Assembly: GCA_017694875.1 (NCBI GenBank)
Contig: JADIMG010000079.1
Span: 62,001 to 126,000 of the forward strand
DNA from: Candidatus Gallipaludibacter merdavium
Lineage (GTDB): Bacteria; Bacteroidota; Bacteroidia; Bacteroidales; Paludibacteraceae
Length of the DNA: 64,000 nt
Direction: 5' to 3'
This document shows positions 9,403-17,863 of the stretch, piece by piece; positions within the stretch are counted from its first letter, which is position 1; every line of letters starts with the position of its first letter. Position numbers and translations under genes: made by a program. The notes under the pieces are model-generated. The model ran no database searches. It had not been told where the DNA came from and saw only the letters and a list, made by a program, of their open reading frames with translations.

Positions 9403-9945
9403 TTAGAAACGCATCAAGGTGGTAGCGAGTTTGTAGATAATGATACCTGCTGTTACACTTACATTCAGGGAATGTTTGGTGCCGTATTGCGGTATTTCCA
9501 CGCAGAGGTCAGACTGGTCAACAATCGACTGTTGTACACCTTTTACCTCATTTCCCAATACAACGGCATATTTTTTCCCCTTTTCAAGTGTCAGTTCTTC
9601 CAATAGCGTACTTCCTTTGGCTTGTTCAATAGCCAGTACAATATAGCCTTCTGATTTCAACCTTTCCACCACTTTCAATGTGTCTTCCGCATATTCCCAA
9701 TCAACTGAAAATTCGGCCCCTAAAGCGGTCTTGTGCAGTTCGGCATTGGGGGGCGTACTGGTGATGCCGCATAAATAAATCTTTTCCGCCAGAAAAGCAT
9801 CGGCTGTGCGGAATACGGAACCCACGTTGTGTAAGCTCCTTACATTGTCCAGAACAATTGTCAGCGGTGTTTTTTCTGCTGCTTTATAGGCTTCGGTGGA
9901 AAGCCTGTTCATTTCGGTTACTTTCAGTTTCTCTCTATGAATCAT
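9403..9945 (-). CDS. TrmH/SpoU-family RNA 2'-O-methyltransferase
   Basis: A 180-residue SPOUT methyltransferase without extra substrate-binding domain. Motif 1 is LDNVRSLHNVGSVFRTADAF, motif 2 is VVLGNEVKGV and motif 3 is IPQYGTKHSLNVSVTAGI, which together form the trefoil knot that binds S-adenosylmethionine. It methylates a ribose 2'-OH in tRNA or rRNA; the target base cannot be told. It lies 7 bases downstream of the S41 protease gene and 1 base ahead of the YgjP-like gene. Confidence 0.9.
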   Translation of the reverse strand: MIHREKLKVTEMNRLSTEAYKAAEKTPLTIVLDNVRSLHNVGSVFRTADAFLAEKIYLCGITSTPPNAELHKTALGAEFSVDWEYAEDTLKVVERLKSEGYIVLAIEQAKGSTLLEELTLEKGKKYAVVLGNEVKGVQQSIVDQSDLCVEIPQYGTKHSLNVSVTAGIIIYKLATTLMRF

Positions 9946-9952
9946 TCCCGTT

Positions 9953-10984
9953 TTATTTCTGCTGGTTGGTTATGTGGCGGATAGCTTCTTCAATGATATT
10001 GTCTTCACCTTGTGCAATAGCGCTATCGGTCAATTCCACTTCAATGTCTGGTGCTATTCCGTCTTCGATAGGGTTCATCTCCGCATCATACATAGGTACT
10101 GCCGAGAAGCGTACGACCCATCCGTTGGGCAGTTCGTAGGATAGTGGAATCCCACCACCTCCTCCACTAATACCTCCCATCAATGTGGCAAGTGGGGCGT
10201 ATTGCATAGAGCAGGCAAATTCGTTGGTAGCACTGTAGGATTGTCGGTTAATCAAGACTACCACGGGGCGTTGCCATTGGCAAGATTTGTGTGGACTGAT
10301 GATTCTGGCTTCCGGCTCGGAAAAGTCATTGTGTCCTGGCCCCGTCTTGTGTTGAATATAGCCGACTGTTGTTTGTTGGGTGAAAAAGGCGGAAGCAAGC
10401 GAATTGGCATAGTTCAGATTTCCACCTCCGTTGTTTCTTACGTCAATAATCACTCCCTCGCACTCCTTGAAATAGTCAAACACATGCCACAGGTTGGCCG
10501 AACTGAAGGAAGAAGCAAAACTGTCATAACGTATGTAGCCCACTTTCTCTTCGCCAATTTTTTCGTAATACAATCCTCCAGCACGTTTGTAGTCCTGCCC
10601 CAAATAGCGTTCGGAATAAATAAGGGAGTTGTTGAAATTTTCGGGGTAATTCTCATACCATCCGATGGCACGTGATACGTCAAAATCGGAATATAGGTTT
10701 ACATGTCCATCATTTAGCAGGTTGAGTATCTCGGCCATAAGGTCAAACAGTTCTCTGGATGCAGGGTCTTTTGATTCCAATTCCTGCACTCTAGGCAGAT
10801 AGGCTGTGTGTACAGAGTCCCAATTGATACCTTTCTGACCTAGATAGCAATATTGCTGGTCAATGGTTTTCCATAAGGATTCAAAATTGCCTTCTGGACT
10901 GTTGACCAGTGTAATGTCATTGGTAGGGTCTGAACAGCTGACGGCGAGCAACAACATCGACAGAAATACGAAATGTTTTTTCAT
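9953..10984 (-). CDS. S41-family peptidase, lipoprotein
   Basis: The start at 10984 gives a clean lipoprotein signal (MKKHFVFLSMLLLAVSC); an upstream in-frame ATG at 11065 is rejected because it lies inside the promoter's -7 box. The C-terminal half is an S41 (tail-specific/tricorn-like) protease domain: GVIIDVRNNGGGNLNYANSL, then the presumed nucleophile region NRQSYSATNEFACSM with Ser in SYSATNE, then the glycine-rich loop GGISGGGGGIPLSYELPNGW and GIAPDIEVE. No PDZ domain is evident, so it differs from classical CtpA. Likely attached to a membrane facing the periplasm or surface. First gene of the operon that ends with dgt. Confidence 0.85.
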   Translation of the reverse strand: MKKHFVFLSMLLLAVSCSDPTNDITLVNSPEGNFESLWKTIDQQYCYLGQKGINWDSVHTAYLPRVQELESKDPASRELFDLMAEILNLLNDGHVNLYSDFDVSRAIGWYENYPENFNNSLIYSERYLGQDYKRAGGLYYEKIGEEKVGYIRYDSFASSFSSANLWHVFDYFKECEGVIIDVRNNGGGNLNYANSLASAFFTQQTTVGYIQHKTGPGHNDFSEPEARIISPHKSCQWQRPVVVLINRQSYSATNEFACSMQYAPLATLMGGISGGGGGIPLSYELPNGWVVRFSAVPMYDAEMNPIEDGIAPDIEVELTDSAIAQGEDNIIEEAIRHITNQQK

Positions 10985-11063
10985 AAGCATGCTTTTGTCT
11001 GTTAGGGGCTTTCCTCTTTCCTGTTGGTAGAATGATAGCTTTGTTAGAGGAATTGCTTTTCGC

Positions 11064-11095
11064 AAAAATACATCAAAGCGGCCGAAGGTACAAAT
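11064..11095 (-). promoter_or_regulatory. Promoter for the S41 protease-dgt operon
   Basis: On the minus strand: TTTG at 11095-11092, 20-base spacer, TATTTTTG at 11071-11064. Transcription would begin near 11058, giving a leader of about 74 bases to the ATG at 10984. Confidence 0.72.
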
Positions 11096-11113
11096 TTCGA
11101 CCTGTAAACATGC

Positions 11114-11146
11114 AAAAAGAGGAAACCTTTTTGAGATTTCCTCTTT
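11114..11146 (-). terminator. Terminator after rplS
   Basis: A 10-bp stem (AAAGAGGAAA 11116-11125 with TTTCCTCTTT 11137-11146) is followed on the minus strand by TTTTTGC. It lies 20 bases beyond the rplS stop. Confidence 0.85.
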
Positions 11147-11166
11147 CTGTTAGAATGGAATAACGC

Positions 11167-11517
11167 TTATATCTTGCGTTCTTTAATTCTTGCTTTTTTA
11201 CCGGTTCTTTTGCGGAGGTAATACAATTTAGCTCTGCGAACTTTACCATACTTGTTGACTGTAATGCTGTCGATGTATGGAGAATCCATTGGGAAGATAC
11301 GTTCTACACCTACGCCGTTTGAAATCTTACGTACGGTGAAACGTTTTTTGTCTTGGTGACCGGAAATACGGATAACGTCACCACGGAAATCCTGGATACG
11401 TTCCTTGTTTCCTTCGATAATGCGGTAAGATACTGTAATGGTGTCACCGCTCTTGAATGCAGGGAATTCTTTCTTTTCACCCTGGAAAGCTTGTTCAGCT
11501 ACTTTAATTAAATCCAT
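11167..11517 (-). CDS. rplS: 50S ribosomal protein L19
   Basis: A 116-residue L19 with the conserved segments [55 protein letters not shown] and [20 protein letters not shown]. Part of the large subunit near the interface with the small subunit. Here it is a single-gene transcript with its own strong promoter and terminator; the usual rpsP-rimM-trmD-rplS linkage is absent in this window. Confidence 0.97.
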   Translation of the reverse strand: MDLIKVAEQAFQGEKKEFPAFKSGDTITVSYRIIEGNKERIQDFRGDVIRISGHQDKKRFTVRKISNGVGVERIFPMDSPYIDSITVNKYGKVRRAKLYYLRKRTGKKARIKERKI

Positions 11518-11601
11518 TGTTAATTACTTATTTAAGGGTTAAAGCAGAGTGTAACAGCCATCAATCCATTCTGCCAGAGACTCCGCCCAAAAATCAGACC
11601 G

Positions 11602-11632
11602 CAAAGATAGGACTTTTTATTGGAACGGCAAA
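11602..11632 (-). promoter_or_regulatory. Promoter for rplS
   Basis: On the minus strand: TTTG at 11632-11629, 19-base spacer, TATCTTTG at 11609-11602. The spacer's 3' half (AAAAGTCC) and flanks are the same as in the tRNA-Cys promoter at 34065-34095. The leader to the rplS ATG would be about 80 bases. Confidence 0.82.
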
Positions 11633-11655
11633 CACTATTCGAAACTATTTTGAGC

Positions 11656-12111
11656 TTAGTTCGCTTTTTTCATGAAATAGCCTCTCCCTATAATGCTGGC
11701 TACCAATAAACTGGCTATAAGAATAACCGTGAAAATGCTACTGGTGATGTTGTCCGAATCAAACAAATAGGCAAATATATAAACTACCAGTGCCAAGGCA
11801 AACAGTTTTATGCCGATGTCCGTAGCCTGATAAAAAAGAAAATAGCGGTGTTTTTTCCACTTTGCTTTGGCTTCGTCATAAGCTTCTTGTGTGGGCTCTA
11901 TATTTTCAAAGAACATATTTTTCTGCCCGTAATAGTACTTAAGGGTCCCGTAATAAAAGAACCACCATAAGGGTCCCCATATCGGGATATAGGGAACGAC
12001 TATCATAAAGTCGTGTAATACGACTTCTGATACAAGGCATTCAAGTAGCAGTGTGCCAGCTGTAAGAAGGAGGCTGTGCTTCATCGCACGTTGTTGGATG
12101 GTCTTGTTCAT
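11656..12111 (-). CDS. Small integral membrane protein, function unknown
   Basis: 151 residues with about four hydrophobic segments: one near residues 12-35, one at 38-55 (VVPYIPIWGPLWWFFYY), and two in the C-terminal third (IKLFALALVVYIFAYLF and IFTVILIASLLVASIIG). A charged cytoplasmic stretch rich in Lys and Glu (EAYDEAKAKWKKHRY) joins the halves. No catalytic motif. It stands alone between the rplS promoter and the exonuclease gene; the 158 bases upstream hold no clear promoter, so it may be read from the argS operon. Confidence 0.7.
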   Translation of the reverse strand: MNKTIQQRAMKHSLLLTAGTLLLECLVSEVVLHDFMIVVPYIPIWGPLWWFFYYGTLKYYYGQKNMFFENIEPTQEAYDEAKAKWKKHRYFLFYQATDIGIKLFALALVVYIFAYLFDSDNITSSIFTVILIASLLVASIIGRGYFMKKAN

Positions 12112-12269
12112 AATACTATCGTTTAAGGTGAGGTAATATGTTATCTTTGTCTCCCAAGGAGTGAATATGTTGCAGCAGAACCTTCTTTTAGTCTAGTGTA
12201 AAGATATGAAAAATAATCCTCTTACACAAGAAAAATAGTAGAGTTTTTTTGTTTTAGATATTTTGTGCT

Positions 12270-12764
12270 TTATAGGATGTTAATGGCAATTTGGGCGCAG
12301 GCTTCAGCGTCAGCCAATGCATGATGGTGTTGGGTCAGGTCATATCTGCATGCAGCAGCAACTGTATGCAGTTGGTGGTTGGAGAGTTGGTTCTTGAAGG
12401 CTCTTCTGGAAGCTCTACAAGTACAGAGAAATGAGTAATCGGGATAGTCCATTTGATAGGTGCGGTAGGCCGCTTTCAGGCATCCTTCATCAAACGGACT
12501 GTTGTGGGCGACCAAGGTGAGTCCTTCTATCAGTGGTGCTATTTCTTTCCATACATCAGGGAAAATGGGCGCATGCTCCGTGTCCTCACGCACAAGTCCA
12601 TGCACACGGGTGTTGAAATAGGAATAATAATTGGGTGTTGGACGTATAAGGCGGTAAATCTTGTCCACTATCTGACCATTGCGCACAATGACAACACCAA
12701 CACTGCAAACGCTCGACCTTTCATTATTGGCGGTTTCAAAATCAATAGCTGCAAAATCCAACAT
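12270..12764 (-). CDS. DnaQ-like 3'-5' exonuclease (DEDDh family)
   Basis: A stand-alone 164-residue DEDDh exonuclease domain: ExoI motif FAAIDFETAN (Asp and Glu), ExoII motif LVAHNSPFDEGCL, ExoIII motif HHALADAEACAQI with the catalytic His and Asp. It could proofread, mature RNA or trim DNA ends; sequence alone does not decide. Last gene of the argS-S4-DUF4924-exonuclease operon, 15 bases after the DUF4924 gene. Confidence 0.88.
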   Translation of the reverse strand: MLDFAAIDFETANNERSSVCSVGVVIVRNGQIVDKIYRLIRPTPNYYSYFNTRVHGLVREDTEHAPIFPDVWKEIAPLIEGLTLVAHNSPFDEGCLKAAYRTYQMDYPDYSFLCTCRASRRAFKNQLSNHQLHTVAAACRYDLTQHHHALADAEACAQIAINIL

Positions 12765-12779
12765 ATTCCGTTTCTAGAC

Positions 12780-13328
12780 TTATTCTTCCTTGTCCAGTTC
12801 CCCGGCTTTCCATTTCGTATAATCGGCGGAAAGCATTGCCAAAAGCTTGCTTACCTCTTCGCGCATGCGTTGTGTGTCCTCGCTGATGCTCTTCTTTTGG
12901 CGTTGTAATTGCAGAAAGCCATATAGGAAAATGAAACACATCTCAATGTTGGACATTCCTGGGCGGTCGGACTTGCTCTTAAGCAGTGCGAGAGAGGGTA
13001 TCAACTGATAGAGTTTGGCCGTGTAAGCCACATCCTTGCCGCTGGATACCAGATAATCATTCAGTTCTTCCAGTTCCAGCAATGTGTTTTTGACCAGCTG
13101 AATATGCCCTTTCTGCATAACCCCTTCCGTGTTCATCATGTCAATCATGCTTTCATACCATTCAGAGATGCTTTTCCTGGTGTCGTCATCCACTGGATAT
13201 TTGTCCACAATGGTTTCCTTGATGGCCGACATATCACCGTTTAGGGCACGTATCATATCTTCAATCTGCCACATGTAGAGCAGATATTCGGCGATATTCT
13301 GTTTTTTGAGTTGGCGGGCTATCAGCAT
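12780..13328 (-). CDS. DUF4924 family protein
   Basis: 182 residues, mostly helical, beginning LIARQLKKQNIAEYLLYMWQ, which I recognise as the start of the Bacteroidota-restricted DUF4924 family. A long amphipathic C-terminal segment (QLQRQKKSISEDTQRMREEV) may form a coiled coil. No enzymatic motif, no signal peptide. It lies 5 bases after the S4-domain gene and 15 bases before the exonuclease, in an operon headed by argS, so a link to RNA metabolism or translation is possible but unproven. Confidence 0.75.
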   Translation of the reverse strand: MLIARQLKKQNIAEYLLYMWQIEDMIRALNGDMSAIKETIVDKYPVDDDTRKSISEWYESMIDMMNTEGVMQKGHIQLVKNTLLELEELNDYLVSSGKDVAYTAKLYQLIPSLALLKSKSDRPGMSNIEMCFIFLYGFLQLQRQKKSISEDTQRMREEVSKLLAMLSADYTKWKAGELDKEE

Positions 13329-13333
13329 AATTC

Positions 13334-13759
13334 TTATTCTAAATCTTCTGGTTCTTCTTCGTCAAAATCGAATTCGTCGAAATAGTCCGGCGAAATGAAT
13401 TCTTCCAGGTCGCGCCTTTCCTTTTTGGTTGGTCGTCCTGTCCCTTTGGCGCGTCCGTTGGCTTGGGCAATGCGACTCAGTTCAAGCAATTCCAGTTGGT
13501 CGGGTGTGGTTACATTTTCCATATATTCAGGCGCCAGTTTGGCCCCCATGCGGTTGTTGGCAATGGCCAGTACTTTAAACGAATAGGTAATGGGTGAACG
13601 CCTTACGGAATAGACTTCGCCCACTTTCACTACACGTGAGGGTTTTACAGGCAAACCATTGAAAGTTACCTTCCCTTTTTTGCAGGCTTCAGCGGCAATG
13701 CTACGTGTCTTGTACACGCGCACTGCCCAAAGCCATTTGTCTATTCTGACTTCTGCCAT
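13334..13759 (-). CDS. hslR: S4-domain RNA-binding protein, Hsp15 (HslR)-like
   Basis: 141 residues. The S4 domain fills residues 1-60 (VRIDKWLWAVRVYKTRSIAA, CKKGKVTFNGLPVKPSRVVK), as in heat-shock protein 15, which binds stalled 50S subunits carrying peptidyl-tRNA. A basic linker (KGTGRPTKKERRDLEEF) and an extremely acidic tail (DEFDFDEEEPEDLE) follow, typical of Bacteroidota members. Second gene of the argS operon, 12 bases after the argS stop. Confidence 0.85.
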   Translation of the reverse strand: MAEVRIDKWLWAVRVYKTRSIAAEACKKGKVTFNGLPVKPSRVVKVGEVYSVRRSPITYSFKVLAIANNRMGAKLAPEYMENVTTPDQLELLELSRIAQANGRAKGTGRPTKKERRDLEEFISPDYFDEFDFDEEEPEDLE

Positions 13760-13771
13760 TTCTTGTCTCGA

Positions 13772-15562
13772 TTACATGCGTTCAGGTACTTCGATACCCA
13801 ATAAGGCCATACCGCTCTTGATTACTTTGGCAACATTGGCCGACAAGGTGATTCTGAACTGTTTCTTGTCTGCGTTTTCCTCACCGAGGATGGTGTAATC
13901 ATGGTAGAACTGGTTGTATTCCTTCACCAGGTCATATACATAATTGGCGATGACGGCAGGACTGAATTCCTCACCGGCTTCCTTGACAATGGCTGGATAA
14001 TCACACAACAACTGTATCAGATAGCTTTCCTTTTCGCTCAGTTCGATATTCTCGTTGACTGTTGTTGGTTGGATGCCTTGTGCAGCCGCCTTACGCAATA
14101 CGGAGCGGATACGTGCATAGGTATATTGGATAAACGGACCTGTATTGCCATTGAAGTCAATGGATTCCTTTGGATTGAACAGCATGTTCTTGCGTGGGTC
14201 CACTTTCAGTATGAAATATTTCAACGCACCCAAACCGACGATGCGTGCCACATTGGCAGCTTCTTCTGCGGTGCATTCTTCCAGTTTACCCAGTTCTTCC
14301 GATGTTTCTTTGGCAGTTTGTATCATGTCTGCAATCAGGTCATCAGCATCTACAACGGTTCCTTCGCGGCTCTTCATCTTGCCTTCCGGCAGTTCCACCA
14401 TACCATAGGAGAAGTGTACCAGCTCCTTCCCCCATTTGAATCCGAGGCGGTCGAGCAGGATGGAAAGTACTTGGAAGTGATAATTTTGCTCATTACCAAC
14501 CACATACACCATCTTGTCAATAGGGTAGTCGTCAAAACGCAGCTTGGCTGTTCCTATGTCTTGGGTCATATATACTGAGGTGCCGTCGCTACGGAGCAGG
14601 AGTTTTTCATCCAGTCCGTCCTTGGTTAGGTCGGCCCATACACTGCCATCAGCGCGCTTGTAGAAGCAGCCTTTGGCCAATCCTTCTTCCACTTTCGCCT
14701 TTCCTACCAGATAGGTGTCGGATTCATAATAGATTTTATCGAAATCAACTCCCAGTTTTTTGTAGGTTTCATCAAATCCGGCATATACCCATTCGTTCAT
14801 TTGTTTCCACAAGGCACGCACTTCTTTATCGCCTTGCTCCCATTTCAGCAGCATTTGTTGTGCCTCTTTCATCAAAGGAGCCTCACGTTTGGCTGTTTCT
14901 TCGTCCATACCTCCGGCAACCAGTTCGGCAATCTGTTTCTTGTATTCCTGGTCAAATTTCACGTAATAGTCGCCCACCAGGTGGTCGCCCTTCTTGCTGG
15001 AGCTGGCTGGGGTTTCGCCATTGCCAAACAGTTTCCAGGCCAGCATGGATTTGCAGATATGAATACCCCTGTCGTTTACAATGTTGGTTTTCACCACTTT
15101 CCAGCCGTTGGCTTTCTGTATTTCTGAAATACTATAGCCCAAAAGGTTGTTTCTGATATGTCCTAAGTGTAATGGCTTGTTCGTGTTGGGTGAGGAATAT
15201 TCCACCATCATCAGTGGTGAGTCTTCCTTGCTGGCGGTCTTGCCGTAATCAGCCTGTTGTTCTATGTCGTTGAGACGTTTCAGCCAGAAAGATTCAGGGA
15301 TGGTCAGGTTCAGGAACCCTTTGATTACATTAAAGTTGCTTACGCAGTCGGAATGTCCCATCAGATAATTACCGATTTCCTTACCCACTTCTTCGGGTGA
15401 TTTACGAGCCATCTTTACAAATGGGAAGATAACCACAGTCAGATTACCTTCAAATTCCTTTTTGGTTTTCTGTATCTGGATTTGTCCGTCAGACACGGTG
15501 GCTCCATATAGTTCTTCAACAGCCGCTTTTACGCCATTGGTCAATACACTTTCAATATTCAT
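13772..15562 (-). CDS. argS: Arginyl-tRNA synthetase
   Basis: Class I synthetase, 596 residues. The HIGH motif appears as HLGHIRNN within NKPLHLGHIRNNLLGYS; the KMSKS equivalent is GKMKSREGTVVD. N-terminal Arg-tRNA synthetase domain (about 1-115) and C-terminal DALR anticodon-binding domain (about 470-596, ending YNQFYHDYTIL..ERM) are complete. First gene of a four-gene minus-strand operon. Confidence 0.97.
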   Translation of the reverse strand: MNIESVLTNGVKAAVEELYGATVSDGQIQIQKTKKEFEGNLTVVIFPFVKMARKSPEEVGKEIGNYLMGHSDCVSNFNVIKGFLNLTIPESFWLKRLNDIEQQADYGKTASKEDSPLMMVEYSSPNTNKPLHLGHIRNNLLGYSISEIQKANGWKVVKTNIVNDRGIHICKSMLAWKLFGNGETPASSSKKGDHLVGDYYVKFDQEYKKQIAELVAGGMDEETAKREAPLMKEAQQMLLKWEQGDKEVRALWKQMNEWVYAGFDETYKKLGVDFDKIYYESDTYLVGKAKVEEGLAKGCFYKRADGSVWADLTKDGLDEKLLLRSDGTSVYMTQDIGTAKLRFDDYPIDKMVYVVGNEQNYHFQVLSILLDRLGFKWGKELVHFSYGMVELPEGKMKSREGTVVDADDLIADMIQTAKETSEELGKLEECTAEEAANVARIVGLGALKYFILKVDPRKNMLFNPKESIDFNGNTGPFIQYTYARIRSVLRKAAAQGIQPTTVNENIELSEKESYLIQLLCDYPAIVKEAGEEFSPAVIANYVYDLVKEYNQFYHDYTILGEENADKKQFRITLSANVAKVIKSGMALLGIEVPERM

Positions 15563-15597
15563 ACCTTGTAATTTTTGTCTGTTTCTTGATTAGTCTG

Positions 15598-15605
15598 CAA
15601 AAATA
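15598..15605 (-). promoter_or_regulatory. Probable -7 box for argS
   Basis: TATTTTTG on the minus strand, 36 bases upstream of the argS ATG. No good TTTG is found at the expected distance, so the assignment is moderate. Confidence 0.45.
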
Positions 15606-15629
15606 CGCATTTTTACTGATACTTGCATC

Positions 15630-16106
15630 ATGGTGTGTTTTTGTAGTGTTTTGGATTGCGTTCATTTTGTAAAGCGGCAGCCCGTTTCCAGACGTTCTGA
15701 TTTTCACTTGGTCAACCGATTGCGAATGAAGGATGCCTTGGGTAATCTGTATTGGGTCATGCATCGTTTGTTTTATATTTCAGCTCCCAATGAGAGCAAT
15801 CTATGGTTGGCATTGTGCCTTTACAGTCCTATGGTGGATATGACTATGGATTCATATCGGGTTATCAATTCCTGTACAGGGCAGCTTATACAGTTGGATG
15901 AGCGTGATGATGAAAAGATACTTTCAGCGCGGGAAAAGCAAGTGTTGCGCTTGATTGACCAGGGAATGATGAGCAAACATATTGCCGATATGCTCTCCAT
16001 CAGCATACACACTGTGAGTCGCCATCGCCAGGAAATCTTCAAGAAATTGCAAGTGAATAATTCCATCGAAGCATGCCGTGTTGCCAAAGAACTTCATCTG
16101 CTGTAA
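15630..16106 (+). CDS. LuxR-type helix-turn-helix regulator, probably N-terminally truncated
   Basis: The last 65 residues are a complete LuxR/GerE DNA-binding domain: LSAREKQVLRLIDQGMMSKH, then IADMLSISIHTVSRHRQEIF and KKLQVNNSIEA. The first 90 residues look like the tail of a PAS-like sensor domain (DALGNLYWVMHRLFYISAPN, ESNLWLALCLYSP), as in the roughly 250-residue Bacteroidota regulators of this type, but the sensor's first half is missing: the frame is closed just upstream, 67 bases from argS. The first 30 residues before LRMKDALGN do not look like the family. It may be a decaying remnant still able to bind DNA, or a functional short form starting at an internal Met (about 15723). Confidence 0.6.
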   Translation: MVCFCSVLDCVHFVKRQPVSRRSDFHLVNRLRMKDALGNLYWVMHRLFYISAPNESNLWLALCLYSPMVDMTMDSYRVINSCTGQLIQLDERDDEKILSAREKQVLRLIDQGMMSKHIADMLSISIHTVSRHRQEIFKKLQVNNSIEACRVAKELHLL

Positions 16107-16135
16107 TGGTTGCCAGTTTCTGCTGGAAACTAAGC

Positions 16136-17032
16136 TTAATCATTCTCGTTTGTAAATGATGTTTTGATTGTCCATGTGCAACAATTCAATGCTCCGCCAC
16201 CAGTATTGATAAATGATTTCATTTGTATCTGGAAGACTTTGTCAGCATATTGTGGATATAGCTTTTTGATTTGTTCATAGGCTTCTTTGTCTGTAGTGGG
16301 ATTGTCTGTGCCTGGAATGATGATGAGATCTTTGGTTTGAAGGCAATTGATATATGCCCAGCTAAGATTGTTTTTCTCGCTGACAGTTAATTCATTGACT
16401 TCAAAGTGCTCTTGAAGTATAGAGCGCATTTGTTCGGCATGTTTTTTCCCGTAAAGTGACAAATGTGTCATTACAATAGGTTTCCCATGGTCATTGCAGC
16501 CTACAAATCGTACAATACCATCAGTATGGCCGCATAAATCGCTGTGTTTCCATGGAAGCCATACAATCTCTATTTGCTTGCTCCCTAATGATTCCTTTAT
16601 GAGCGATTCGATATCTGGTTGGGTATATTGAGGATTTTCCTCCATGACTTTATCAGTCATGATGATATAGCTTTTGGGTTGACCGTTTGTAGATGAAGTT
16701 TCTTCACAGGCAACCATATTTCCGCCATCAATGATTAGTGGACATTTATTTATCTCCATATGATACAGCGATGAGGTAACCTTTTCTGTATCAGTCTTAA
16801 ATTGTTGTTTGTTTTTAAGATAATCTGGACTGTATTGGTATTGCGCAAATTGATTCTCTCCCCATTGTACTGGCATGTAGTCTCTACACCAGTAGTCTTT
16901 GGTATTATTAAGTAGCCCATGGGCCACATTGTTGCGGTTAAGTATTTCAATCAGTTCATTGTATAATTCGGGATAGTCAGATTTCAACCATCCCGAAACA
17001 TATACAAAATCTTTATCTTCCTCCGTTATCAT
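16136..17032 (-). CDS. Short agmatine deiminase / porphyromonas-type peptidylarginine deiminase family protein
   Basis: PAD_porph-family fold: WCRDYMPVQ at 48-56, DGGN at 102-105, GHTDGIVRF at 168-176 with His169 and Asp171, and the Cys region GGGALNCCTW at 278-287. Agmatine deiminases usually read GGGxxHC there; here Asn283 replaces the His and two Cys are adjacent (284, 285), Cys284 being the likely nucleophile. At 298 residues it is about 50 shorter than typical agmatine deiminases and lacks their N-terminal PAEWxPH segment and any signal peptide, so it is neither a textbook agmatine deiminase nor the secreted Porphyromonas peptidyl enzyme. Guanidino substrate unknown. It converges on the LuxR-type gene. 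Confidence 0.8.
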   Translation of the reverse strand: MITEEDKDFVYVSGWLKSDYPELYNELIEILNRNNVAHGLLNNTKDYWCRDYMPVQWGENQFAQYQYSPDYLKNKQQFKTDTEKVTSSLYHMEINKCPLIIDGGNMVACEETSSTNGQPKSYIIMTDKVMEENPQYTQPDIESLIKESLGSKQIEIVWLPWKHSDLCGHTDGIVRFVGCNDHGKPIVMTHLSLYGKKHAEQMRSILQEHFEVNELTVSEKNNLSWAYINCLQTKDLIIIPGTDNPTTDKEAYEQIKKLYPQYADKVFQIQMKSFINTGGGALNCCTWTIKTSFTNEND

Positions 17033-17073
17033 GATGTATTGAGAATACTTCCGTATGTATTTTAATAGAGTTA

Positions 17074-17802
17074 TTATTTCAGGTAATCTTCAATGGAATA
17101 GACTTTTGATTCTTTGGAAAATTGCCATTCATGATTATAAGATGTTGGGTAATGGTCTTCTCTTATTCCTTTGCGCCTATTACCCTTATCTGCCACTTTT
17201 CCCTTACATTTTATGTCAACCCACACGGGATGGTAGCCCTGTTCTTCCAATGAGAATCCGGTTAGCAGTTTTTTCAGATAGGTGGATTGATTATTGACTG
17301 GACTGGAGTTGTTTTCTCTGTCTTCTTTGTATGGTATGAACTTTTGTCCTTCCTCTTCTTTTGTTCTCTTATCCCATACCAGAAAACATTTATTCTTCAT
17401 ATCTACCACTACATATTCACGGATAAGTGCGCTGGCACGGTACTTTTCTTTTTCGTTTTCAAACGCAATGTCGTATCCGGAATCATGTGCATGAAGACTC
17501 ATAATGGGAAGGTAGGGATAATCACCCTCAATGCCTTTTCCGTTGCGATGATACATAATATCATCTTGAATTTTATTTTCATTAGGGATTACACAACCCT
17601 CTTCGGGATGAAGATAATATTCAATTGTGTGAAGGAAGATGCGATATACTTCCTTTCCATTGCCGTCTTTTACGCTAATGTATCCCCCACAGAGGAAACT
17701 GTTTGCAAGTTTTTTTAGTTCTTCTAGCAGTTTGTTTGTGCCATCCTTTTCTGACAATATCTTACACAGAGAAAAATTCTCCAGAGCTGTTTTTAATCCC
17801 AT
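17074..17802 (-). CDS. Unknown protein, possibly 3-methyladenine DNA glycosylase-like fold
   Basis: 242 residues without signal or membrane segment. I do not recognise it with certainty. Several stretches follow the order seen in Aag/MPG-type methylpurine glycosylases: LANSFLCGGYI (MPG: LLG..L), IFLHTIEYYLHPEEG (MPG: EVEAYLGPED), DIMYHRNG (MPG: RN..MF..G), LHAHDSGYDIAFEN (MPG: YG.H.C.N), and YRASALIREY (MPG: AVLIRA). This correspondence is my inference from reading, and only a structure-based search would settle it. The C-terminal third, rich in Lys and Asp, is specific to this protein. It has its own promoter and lies next to two nuclease-like genes. Confidence 0.5.
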   Translation of the reverse strand: MGLKTALENFSLCKILSEKDGTNKLLEELKKLANSFLCGGYISVKDGNGKEVYRIFLHTIEYYLHPEEGCVIPNENKIQDDIMYHRNGKGIEGDYPYLPIMSLHAHDSGYDIAFENEKEKYRASALIREYVVVDMKNKCFLVWDKRTKEEEGQKFIPYKEDRENNSSPVNNQSTYLKKLLTGFSLEEQGYHPVWVDIKCKGKVADKGNRRKGIREDHYPTSYNHEWQFSKESKVYSIEDYLK

Positions 17803-17831
17803 TTTGTATAATTTTTGATGTCCCTATTGCG

Positions 17832-17863
17832 CAAAGTTATCTGTTTTAAAGCGAAAAAGCAAT
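17832..17863 (-). promoter_or_regulatory. Promoter for the glycosylase-like gene
   Basis: On the minus strand: ATTG at 17863-17860, 20-base spacer, TAACTTTG at 17839-17832. The -33 box lies in the downstream arm of the terminator of the preceding gene. Predicted transcript starts near 17825, about 23 bases before the ATG. Confidence 0.6.

Noticed and set aside
13901-14578. A 225-residue plus-strand frame opposite argS
   Set aside because: Antisense to conserved argS sequence; composition rich in Phe, His and Gln as expected from reverse-strand reading.
16108-16135. Small inverted repeat (AGTTTC/GAAACT) between the LuxR-type and deiminase genes
   Set aside because: Six base pairs without a T-run; too weak to call a terminator.
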